Source of the DNA: Malania oleifera
Lineage: Eukaryota > Streptophyta > Magnoliopsida > Santalales > Ximeniaceae
DNA: 64,000 bases
NCBI RefSeq assembly: GCF_029873635.1
Contig: NC_080418.1
Span: forward strand, 149,661,748 to 149,725,747
Reading direction: 5' to 3'
The position numbers were made by a program, and so were the translations under genes. Under the pieces are notes generated by a model. It did no database searches, was not told where the DNA came from, and saw only the letters and a list, made by a program, of their open reading frames with translations. Position 1 is the stretch's first letter; each line of letters starts with the position of its first letter. Shown here one piece after another: positions 33,660 through 44,400 of the stretch.

Positions 33660-34960
33660 TAAACATAATTTGGTTTTAACTGAATTACTGTTTGGGTAAT
33701 TTATAGTTCAATTCAGTTTGATTCGATTCAATTTAAGAATAGAGTAATTTCGAGTATTCAATTTTCGGTTTAGTCAGGGGTAATTTGTATTTCGGTTAAC
33801 GGAATTATCTAAAATTTTAATTAACTAATAATTAAATATAAATTATTAAATTATATCATTTATTATTTTAATTTTTAGGCTAGGTTGAACGCTAGGTTTC
33901 ATTCAGGATTCAGCCATTTCTAAATCCCAATTTCCCATTTGCCTCTTCCAGTCTTCCCTCTTCTTTACCCTCTTCCCTCTTCGGCTCTTCCCTTCCCAAG
34001 TTCGCAGTTCGCAAGTCGCAACTTCGCCGGCAGCCGGCACTCCCTGACTCCCAGTGCCAGTTCCCTTCAGCTTCAGCTTCCCTTCCCAGTTCCCTTCCCA
34101 CTTCGCAGTTTGCATACAGTCGGCGACGGCGAATTCGAACCTCCTGTTCCAGATCGGCAGATCCAGTCTTCCCCTTCGGACTTCGGCTTCCACCCTCCCA
34201 ACTTCGCAGCTCGCACTCTCGCAGACTCGCAGTACTCCTTCAGACCTTCCGTCCTTCAGGTTTTTCATTTTTCCGTTGTGTTCAAAGCTCAAAAGTCTTT
34301 GCAGTTTGATGTTTATTGATATTTTATAGTACCCTAAGATGAGCACAATGTGTTTGATTAAATGTATGAGAGAATATTTCCTCCTAATCATTATATTCGT
34401 GTTGATCAGTCTCCCTCTTTAAAATGGGTTTCTTTGTGTTATTTGTTTATATTTGTTTGAGTGTTCATTGAAATTGAGTTTTGTTCCTTTTTAATTTTTT
34501 TTATATTTGTGTTTTCTTACTTTTGTTGTACCCAAAGTCCAGTGCCCTGTTCTCTTCTTCTTCGGTTCTTCCCTGCTCTTACCAATAACCCTTGTTTGTG
34601 CATCATGGAAAAGTTTTTTTGTGTCGAGAATTTGTCTGATGAGCTGTCTTCATTAGTGGATGCAAAATTCTCCGAGTACAAAAGCATAAAGTAAAGGACA
34701 GAAAGAAGATAAAAGGATGGAGGATGAAATTTTTTTGAGAATTACTTAGTTGTTTTAAGGGAGAATTTCTCATAATTAGTTTTATTTTATTTGGTTAAAT
34801 TAGGTTAACCGAAATACCCAACAATTTGCTTTGGTAGGGTACGGTTCGGTTAAATAGACCAATTCGTTCGGTTCAGTTATGGGGTGGAGTTAATCGAAAT
34901 AATTTGGTTAATTTGATTAATTGGCCGAATTGGCCGAACCAACCGATGGCACATCTCTAG
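33660..34960. mobile_element. hAT-like non-autonomous element with a leader-like interior
   Basis: The right part (34800-34960) is rich in ggttcggtt/aaccgaa phrases and ends ccgatggcacatctctag, typical of plant hAT MITE ends. The left part (about 33660-33850) has related aattcggtt/gattcgattcaattt phrases. The interior (33900-34320) is GC-rich and CT-rich like a transcript leader. It has a plausible donor (tccttcag|gttttt, 34259), an acceptor (aaagtccag, 34540) and a short frame from the ATG at 34606 (MEKFFCVENLSDELSSLVDA). The frame is not recognised. Confidence 0.45.
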
Positions 34961-35689
34961 TTATTGCTAATGGATTTCTAGCCATTTTAACTAAAACCTT
35001 TACAAACTTCAACTATTTTAGTTAAATGTATTCAGATTTTGTTATTAACAAACTATGTTACTACTGGGTTATTACTAGAGAAGTAATGTAATCTGACGTA
35101 AGCCTCACTATAAATCAAATGACGCTCATTTGAAATTATAGAAAATTTGTATAATGAATATAACATTTGACAAAACTTAAATGTAATTAAGGAAAATTAT
35201 TCAATACTCGAACACTAATATCGTACATGTAAATACTAGATTTTTAATAATAACATATAACAATGTAATCAATCAATAATAGTGTGCACACGTGTTACTA
35301 TACATAAAAAAAATAATTGACGTTTATTTATAATGTCATCCTGCACACAAAATAAATTACAACTTTATGTGTGACAATATGTGATGCAATGTTAAATATC
35401 GTCTACTGGCGATTGTGTCATTTTTACGTACTTGCATTCAAGATTGCAAGATTAGATGGACCAAGTTAAACTTTTCAATATTTGAATTTGGGGTAAAATG
35501 CACCTATGATCACTGAATTTTTAACTAAAATGACACATTAGGCAACCTAGTTATAACATGATGAAGTATTCTCTTCCAGTGATGCTTGAATGCAGGAGGA
35601 TGTGTTTCAAATAATAGTCTAACAAGGTTGTAATACTAATTCAACTGGCAAAACAGGCCCCCCTTGTTGGAATGACCAGGAATAAATGA
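34961..35689. other. AT-rich intergenic DNA, no gene seen
   Basis: No coding or repeat structure recognised. Confidence 0.5.
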
Positions 35690-37620
35690 GCCCTGCTCAT
35701 ATATTCATATCAAGAAACGAGACCTACTCATGTCGATGGATAAACTTTGTTCATATCAACAAATGAGTCAATACTTTTATTGATAGATAAAACATGCTCA
35801 ATAGATAATGTCTGATTATATTAATAGATGGGTCTTAGCGTAATTGCAACAATCAATGAAAAAAATGGGTGAAATGAAAGCTCAACTTGATCATGAAAAA
35901 AAAAAAGAAGGAAAAATCACGGTAGAATGCTTGTTCAGTTCACAAGTAAAAGAAAAAAAAAAAAAAATGAAAGGAAAAAGGCTTGATCGGTTTGGTAAAG
36001 AAAACAAAACATAGAGGGGAGTTATGCTTGGTTTTTTGAAGCACTAGTTGTACTTTTTCTTTACGTGCATGTGTGTGTGAGAGCACTTTGTTAACTTTCC
36101 CACCGCTCATGTCTCATAAGCATATGGGTCCACTGTAGCATAATTCAACTAGACAAAAATTTGAAGCGTTGCCCTTTGATCATTATTTGAAGGGTTGAGA
36201 TTCAACTGAGCATCTTTGTGTATATCTCTATCTTGCTAGTTTATTTTGTATTTTAATATTGACAAATGAACTTTGCCTTGTAGATCGGTGAACTCTACTT
36301 ATATCAATTGATTTTCCTTGAATGTTTATGAAATAAAGATGTGAAATATTTGAATGTTTATGAAATAAAGATGTGACATTCAAGGAGATAATTAGCTTCA
36401 GGATTACAAAAGCTTAACAAACAAAAATGTGGGAGGGCATAAATAAGGTGAGAAAATATTTATGCATGTCATATCAAGCATGTTTATAAAAAATAAAAAA
36501 TAAAAAAACAACGGTATGCTTGGCTTAGTTACATACAACCAAAAAGGATGGCTTTTCTTAGCCATGTGCCAAAAAAGATAAAAATCAAAATAAAAAGGGT
36601 ATACTTGGTTCATCAATATGGCCTATTCGACTTGGTGACTAGCGTGATATGTGGCTCAACAAATCGTAGCAAGAAAAGATTGTAAAAGGCCTCAACTAAC
36701 CCCTTTTCCCCCTAAAATATGGGGGTTTAATCAGGCCCAGTCGACTCAGTTGGACAAGGAGTGTTAAAGTAATTCAAAAATCATTCTTACAATTCCATTG
36801 AAAGTTGGAATACTTCCCAAGCAAAGTAATAATTTTTACTTACAAATGACTTATAGACCTTTTAAAAAAAATTTCTAGGCTCAAAAGTGGGAGACAATTG
36901 ATAAGATACAACATATCTTTGAGATCAAGGGCATCTTGAGGATTAATTTAAGACATTAAAAAAAGGGTTAGTAAAACGCTCCTAAACCCCAAGTAAATGG
37001 GGTAATAAAGGTATATAATTTTTGTAACCCTTTCTCAATTAAAAGTGTAGGATTAAATATAGGGAGGGTTTAACCACTGTCAACAAAAATCATAAGGAAG
37101 ATTTAAAGCATTCCACAATTATGTAGTCTCCACATTATTGTCCATTTCTTATTCCCTGGTCTTGACTCAAGCATTGAAAAAGGCCTCTCAAGACCACCGG
37201 GGATCCCCAAAGTTTTTCTTTTTCTTCTTGATTGTAGGTGATCACCATATAATGTGGGTGTGAAAAATCAAGTTTTATTTTTGACATTGACAGTAACTAA
37301 GTGAAAAAATATAGTGAGTGAGTGGGCAAAACCCCTTCCCCTATCTTAAACTTCCCAATATCAAGAAACCACCCATAAGATTGATCTTACGCATAATGGC
37401 CTCTTTTATCGTAAGTGACCATTTCTTAGAAACAAGGAAACACTCATTATAATTTGCATTAATGAGAGCTAACTTAGGCATCAAAAAGGTCCCCAAAGGC
37501 CACTCCAATCCTTTCAAGCATTCTTATCTTCCTTGGTTGTGAGACAGTGGGTGGATGCTAGTCAATCGTTAATTGGCGTGGAATCATAGTCCAGTATAGA
37601 TCAATTTTTGCTTTAACAAT
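35690..37620 (+). mobile_element. Tat/Ogre-like LTR element remnant (broken)
   Basis: The stretch ctcaaaagtgggagacaatt near 36880 resembles the polypurine/LTR junction of Tat-lineage Ty3/gypsy elements. The following LTR-like DNA has the family's phrase taacttaggcatc (37470) followed by ccccaaaggcc. Upstream 35690-36880 is non-coding and shares the at-gagc...actcat flavour of the element at 38830. Clearly a decayed fragment; ends approximate. Confidence 0.4.
36316..36378. repeat. Two tandem copies of a ~32-bp unit
   Basis: The phrase ttgaatgtttatgaaataaa occurs at about 36317 and 36349 in a row. Confidence 0.8.
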
Positions 37621-38824
37621 TGTTATTATTGCATATTAAATCACATATTATATTATTATTTGGATTTGATAACAAATGTGACATATCACAGCCAAACAAC
37701 CACCCACAAAATTGGGAGGAATCCTCTGCAAAGGGACTTGAACCCTGGACTTGCCCAACCTAAGTTTGGTATTATTATTTAAAATATAAAGATTACATGA
37801 TTATAGACATAATAATTATAAAATATAAGGTATGAAAGATGTAGTTATAACAATATATAATAATGACAGTAAATGTAATAAGATACAATATGCATTAATG
37901 GATTTAATTATTTAATGTGATTATAAAAAAATTATTACATAATTGATAACTAAGGTTGATTGTCATTTTTATGTTTACATACATAGCAAACATAACACTA
38001 CAATATGTTTTCAATTACGATTATTGTGAAGCCAAGTTAGAGAGAGGTAGAGAGAGAGAAACCTGCTATTTGTTTTCTTATTCGAGTGCTTTCCAACTCG
38101 AATTCTAATTCTTTCCTTAGTTACTAACCAAATTCTATGTAAACAATATTAATTATGTGTGCATTCAATGTTTACGTTTACCAAAGTTTAACTTATTTGA
38201 CTTTGATCTCGTTAAATTTATCTAGCCTAAATATTTAATTTATTTGAATTGTAGTTCATTGAGTTGATTGAACCTACAGTTGAGCTCGAGCTCAACTCAA
38301 ACTTGCTATATAATTCAAACATATAAGAGTGTTATTTGAATAAAATTCAAATTGTTTTTGAATAGTTGTTACTTGTATCTCTGTAGGTATGAAAATTGTC
38401 TCGACTGTTATCATTTAATAGTAATAAGGTTGTGATGCCAATATTTTTCAAATTAAATGTAGTTTTATTCATTATCCATTTTTCTCCTTTTAAGGGCAAT
38501 TGAAATTCCAATTGGGCCTAGGTTTCTCATCAAAGGCTAGATCATCTCGCACACCAACACATTCTCAAATTAAAACATGTTTGTATTACTAGTATATTTT
38601 TGCTTGAGTTTGAAATTGGAATAAGTGGAATTAGAAGTTTCATTGCAACCATTCCAATTATTTTGATTTAAAATGGATCATTCTTCTTCGTGTACCTAGA
38701 TTAATAATGTTGGAATTATAATCATTATGATAAATTGAAAAATCAATAAACTTACAATTGTACCATTTTATACATCATTGCAAAACATTTGGGTCGAGTG
38801 CGTAGTCTATAAAGTATTTTATTA
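37621..38824. other. AT-rich intergenic DNA, no gene seen
   Basis: No coding or repeat structure recognised apart from a short gagagag stretch near 38040. Confidence 0.45.
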
Positions 38825-38829
38825 AGTAT
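38825..38829. repeat. Target-site duplication, left copy (agtat)
   Basis: Matches agtat at 40924-40928, directly outside the LTR element 38830-40923. Confidence 0.75.
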
Positions 38830-40923
38830 TGATATATTCAAAATTATTAAGGTATATCAATCAAAGATCAAAGTCAAGGAACCACCATTACTCCATATTA
38901 TAAATACCTTTAAATTATATCTAAACCTCCCTCCTTCAAATAATTAACCGTAAATACAAAATTTAATAGAAGTATGACCTCCACTACTATAAAAGGGGTA
39001 CTATAAAAAGAGGCTAGCATCTCATTCTCATATATTATTTTTTATTGTTATAGTCTTATCCTCCCATAGTCCCTAACTTAGGCATCAAAGCAATCCCTTG
39101 GAGTACACCTTGAGTCTTCCAATTCTTTTTTGTTTGATTCCTTGCAGTTGGTCTTGGTCAAAGATCAGCCTATACCAGCCAATTTTTTGCAGCACTGTCT
39201 AGGGGAAATTAAGAAGATTTTTATCTTTGAACTATGGTCGTGTCACATGACTCCAAATCAAAACCTATTGTTGAGGATCAATCACCGCAATCAGTATAGT
39301 CTACATTGGTAAACATTTCATTGCAAAGTGTGCCCCTAAACAAATTCTTGACTTTTCAAAAAAAGGGTGGAAGAAATGTTTAGCATGATCATACAACTAA
39401 AAAAGGATTATGTGGAAACAACACCTAAAGGAAAGGTTGGGTTGCCACCAGAGGCAGTTATGGAAGTATCGAACCCCAGAGCTTTGGGATGCATCATATT
39501 CAACTCGTAGGAATCTTCTGAGAGAACTGCACATCAATGGGCTACGTCAAGAACTACCAAAATATGTAAACCAAAGTCTTCAGTAGCGGTAGTAGAGGAA
39601 AGGGGAGGCGCTTCTTCCTGACATGATTCCCTTTGGACCATCTTCTTCTTGGAGTAGACATTTTTTTTTTCTTCGCAATCATTTGTTTAAATTCAGCCCA
39701 ATCTGTCATTAAAAAAAAAAAAGTGAGAAATATAATAATACACACACACACATATACCTTTGTCCTTTGAAAGCAGTATGAGGGATTAGAAGAAATGATC
39801 CATTTGATGAGCACCGTTGATGAAGCCCGAGGACGCCCACTTGATGAGCATAACGCAAGAGACAACAAATAAGTGAGCATGACTCGCAAAAAAATGACCC
39901 ATCTGATGGGCACCGCTCATGAGGCCTGAAGACGCTCACTCGATGAGCACAATTCATGAGACAAAGTGAACACAGCTCACAAAAGATGGCTTATCTAATG
40001 AGCATCGCTCATGAGACTCAAAGATGCCAACTTGATGAGCACAACTCATGAAGCAACAAAGAAGTGAACACAACTCGCCAAAAATGACCCATGTGATGAG
40101 TACTGCTTATTAAACCCGGAGATGCCAACTTGATGAGCGTGACTCATGAGGCAACAAACAAGCGAACATGACTCACTAAAATGATCCATATGATAAGCAT
40201 TGTTCATGAGGGCACATGAGGTTCAAAGGTGCTCACATGATGAGTACAACTCATGAGACAATAAAGAAGTGAGCATGACTCACAAAAAATGACCCATCTG
40301 ATGAGCACTGTTTATAAGACCTAAAGATGCCCATTTGATGAGCACAACTCATGAGGAAATAAAGAAATGAACATGACTCATAAAAAATGACCCAATTGAT
40401 GAGCACCGATCATGAGACTTGAAGATGCCTACTTGATCAGCACAACTCACGAGGCCACAGAAAAGTGAGCATGACTCACCAAAAATGACCCATATGATGA
40501 GTACCGCTCATGATGCCCGAAGACGTCTGATGAGCACAACTCATGAGGCAACTGATATAGCCAAAATTAATAGGGTATACAATCAAAGATCAAAGTTAAG
40601 GAACCACCATTGCTCCCTATGATAAAATACCTTTAAATTAGATCAAAACCTCCCTCATTCAAGTAATTGACCATAAATACTGAATTTAATAGAGGTATGA
40701 CCTCTACTACTATAAAATGGGTACTTCAAGAGGAGGTAAGCATCTCATTCTCATATATTATTTCTTATTGTTGCAATTTTATCCTCCTACACTACTTGAC
40801 TTAGGCATCGGAACAATCTTCGGAGTACATCCTAAGTCCTCTAAGCCTCTATTGTTTGATTCCTTGCAAGTGGTCACGGTCAAAAATCAATCTACATTAA
40901 CCAAACAATTTTTGGCAGCAACA
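38830..40923 (+). mobile_element. Short non-coding LTR element (Tat-like) with an internal minisatellite
   Basis: Two LTRs of about 365-370 bp (38830 to about 39194, and 40553-40923) begin TGATAT and end around gcagca(ca). They share the TATA region (actataaaa), gacttaggcatc-type text and gtttgattccttgca. A 5-bp duplication (agtat) lies outside both. Just after the left LTR the phrase tgtctaggggaaatt sits where Tat elements carry the primer-binding region. The interior (about 1.36 kb) holds no retroviral genes but contains an 8-unit ~98-bp tandem array. It looks structurally whole as a non-autonomous element. LTR divergence visible by eye suggests that it is not recent. Confidence 0.8.
39797..40552. 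repeat. Eight-unit minisatellite, ~98-bp period
   Basis: Units begin near 39797, 39894, 39985, 40083, 40180, 40288, 40386 and 40484 with atgacccat or a variant. Each has two half-units built on gatgagcac...ctcatga, a near-palindromic phrase. Units are 92-108 bp and diverged. Confidence 0.85.
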
Positions 40924-40928
40924 AGTAT
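40924..40928. repeat. Target-site duplication, right copy (agtat)
   Basis: Right partner of the duplication at 38825-38829. Confidence 0.75.
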
Positions 40929-41432
40929 GTTATTAATTAAAAATATATACAATTTATTTATTTATTTTGCTAGACACAATTTGTTAATTAATTCAACTAA
41001 TTCCACACCATAAGAAATTAAATATTGTAGTTATGGTTTGTGAAATTATGTTTGTTTCATTGATAAAATGCTTGTTTGAAAGAATCTGGGCATCGACATC
41101 TTGGAAATCAAGATTCTCACAAATCTAGTCGCTGGGGAAATGGGTATCATAGATCCCCTTAATCAAATGGGAAATCAATATTTGTTAACCAATTAAAATT
41201 TGTTTCCATTTGTCTTTCTGAATGTTCTTTGTCAGTGAAGCTGGCTGTTTGGTCCCTCCTGGGTTTTGGGACCTGTATTTTGCATATTGCTGCTAGATTG
41301 AAATTAAACCTGCACACAAACATTGTTTGATGCTCTGGGATTTGGAGAAATGTTTCATTTGTAGAGTTGAGCTTGTATTTTGTTTCTGTTATTGACTAAT
41401 TCTATTTGAATTGAGCTTTGAATTCTGTAGGC
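40929..41432 (+). promoter_or_regulatory. Upstream/leader region of TAF7
   Basis: The TAF7 start codon is preceded by gc and a clear acceptor (aattctgtag, 41421-41430), so the leader is spliced. A leader exon probably lies within 40930-41300; a possible donor is gtatca near 41143. Only about 500 bp separates the start codon from the LTR element, whose right LTR carries a TATA box (about 40711) in the same orientation. Confidence 0.4.
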
Positions 41433-44400
41433 ATGGAGGAACAATTTATACTTAGAGTTCCGCCTTCTGTCTCTGAGCGCATAGACCGGCTATTGAGTGA
41501 GAATGCCTCTTCTTCTGAAGATAAATCCCTGGATTTGTCCTTTTCTGGTATCTATTTTCTCCAAGTATTGTTTTACAATTTTTTCATTTTTTACTGTTAT
41601 TGTTAATATGATCTCATTGGTGCTTCTGTATATGTGCACTATAAATTTACTTTTGTTTCTGCATGAGTTTATATCTTAACGTGATTTGCAATTTATCTTT
41701 CTTAGTGCATGCAAATATTAATCACACTGAGAAGCAAGCAGTGCATCTTTGATGCATGTAAATAGTTTTTGCAATTTTTTGTTATTGTATGCAAAATTTG
41801 TAACTGCATATTATATGAAAAAGTTGTCTCTGTGTTTGCACCAGGCTGAAGCTTTTAAATCTCTCTTTATATTCTTTGCTATTTATTTATTTGTCTGTTG
41901 TTCCTTTGGTTTGGTAGGAGGATCTATTATCCTCCACCCCTTGTAAATTATTTTCTCTCTTGATAATGAATTTATTTTTCTATAAAAAATATTTATTTAT
42001 TTATTAATTAAGGATAACAATATACTTTGCAGTTGACATGGTCAATTGGGGTTTTTCTCTGTCAAAAATGATGGTTTAGAAAGGTTTTGTGCTCCTTTAA
42101 AGGAGCTGGATAAGAGGGTGTTTGAAGTTGACAAATATGTTTATGATTGTGAATAGATAACCTAGAGAATGGTTTGGGGCATCTTGGAGGTCAAGGCAGG
42201 GGGATCCCTTAACAACTGTTTACTTCATGTTTTAAATTGATTGATCTTGGATGTGCAGGGTTTAGGGGTGATTAAAGGTTTAACACTTACAGTAGGTGGG
42301 AATGGGGTGGAGATGTCACACCTTAAGTTTGCTTATGATACTATTTTTTTTCCCCCCTAGAGGATAACATTGAGAAATCCATAAGGTTATTATTTTGTAT
42401 AGAGCTTTTGAAAAGATTTTAGGATTAAAAATTAACATGTCTAAGAGTATGGTGGATGGCACTAATTTTGATCATAGTGATATAGAGGGGTTCAAGGCTT
42501 TGGTTGATTATCTTTCTTTAGCCATTTTTATCCTATTTAGTTTTCACCCTTTGGGTTACCCTACATCTGTGGCTTTTTGGTATCCATTGGTCAAGAGAGT
42601 GTGTAGGAGGTTGGAGGGGTTGGTAGAGGATGTTCTTATCTCTAAGAGAGAAAGCAGTGTGGGTCATTTCGGTTTGGTTCATTTTTAGACAAAACTGAAA
42701 ACTGAATTGAACCATTCAATTTTCTAGTTTTATGAGAAACGAAACAAAACTAAAAATGAAATGAGGAAGAATCAACAAACTGATTTTTGAACTGTGCAGG
42801 TCAGTTCGGTTTGGTTCAGTTTTGGACAAAACTGAAGACTGAGTTTGAACCATTCAATTTTCTAGTTTTATGAGAAGCAAAACAAAACTAAAAATGAAAT
42901 GAGGAAGAATCAACAAACTGATTTTTGAACTATTCGGTTATGGTTTGATTAGTTTTTTAACCAATTCAATGTTCTTCCTAGTTCCTAGTGATTTTGAGCA
43001 TTTCTCCATTCAAAACTGAAAGGGAAATCTCAACATACAATTCAATCAATCTCAAGGCAAGTTATTGGGGCTTACTTGCAGAACAACCAATTTTCCCCCA
43101 ATGCCATTGTTAAAGTGTTGTGAAAATTGGAAGACCTAATCACAATGATAGGTCTCTCCCTCTATTTATAATATATTCCAAGTACATAATAATGATCATA
43201 ACCATGGTTGTTAGAATCTTATGATTCATGATTTGATTCATACAAATCATATCAGTTCCGTAGCAAATCGATTCAAATCTTACTAGTGAATCTTAAAAAA
43301 AATTTGAATCATTGCCGATTTTATTGATTCACCTTGTGAATCTAACAAATCGATCCAAATCTATCAATTCACACAATTCTGGAGCTGTCATATCCTGACA
43401 GACTTGACCAGTTTAAAACTCCAAAAACATTTTTTTTATTTGCTTTTATTTTTACACACTTAACTTATGTTCCTTGTCTACATCAGTTTTGTTCCAGAAA
43501 ATAGGAGAAAATAGAACTTTAGGTCTTATGTTGCCTTTCAAAACCATTCTTCACTCTAAGAGGAGTATAGTATTTCGATATTGAGAAGAAGGGCGGAGTA
43601 TAGTTCTTTCAGTGGTTTGTTCAATTATTATCTTTATTTTAGCTTAATTATTTTTTTTCCTTTTTAATCCGAGAATTAATATGCATGAAATATTATTTTT
43701 AATTGTTGATAAATATCAAAAGTTCAATTTTTTGTGATCTTTTCTTGATTCCTTCCTTAAACAGCATAAAGTTCATTTTTTTATTAACATTTCCTAACTC
43801 ATTCCTTATTTTTCATTTGTTTAAGGAAAGCATACACATGAATATGATTTTTTTAATGTCAAAATTAAATGTATCTTACTATTTTGCTTGTTGTTCATAT
43901 ATCAATGTATGCATTCCATCTAGAATTGGTTTTGAAAATTTTGTACCGAATCTTATGATTCGATTCGATTCTCAATTCTCAATTCCCAAATTTGGAATTT
44001 TAATTCATGATTTGAATCTCGATTTGACAACTATGTGCATAATACCCTCACCAACTCTTAATTACTTGCGTAGTGAATATTACTAGTTGACCAATAACCA
44101 ATAACCTTTACCACTCAAGCTGGAGCATAGATATCACATGCTCCTAACATGTATTGATTAACTTGAGCAATGAGCACCCCCTAAAGTTTTAGCGAACGTC
44201 AAGAAGTTGGTGTTCATACTTCACCATGAGTGGTTTCGATGTGCTTTTGCACAACTTTGTCTTGGACAAAATGACATTCATCTTCGATAATCAATATCCT
44301 TCATTCTCTTGTGGAAGATTGGATCAGAGGCAATGTAAATGGTAGCTTATTTATCACACATCAACTCCATCAACTGAGATTGTAGGAAACCAAGTTCTTC

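Noticed and set aside
33903-34391. 162-codon minus-strand open frame
   Set aside because: It is antisense to a CT-rich leader-like stretch inside an hAT-like element. The Arg/Glu-rich composition is the complement of CT repeats, not a recognisable protein.
39554-39957. Minus-strand frames of 82 and 119 codons in the LTR element
   Set aside because: They are products of the ~98-bp tandem repeat and lack any gag or pol signature.
39797-40552. Possible CRISPR-like array
   Set aside because: Units are diverged contiguous tandem repeats without unique spacers, and they sit inside an LTR element in a plant genome.
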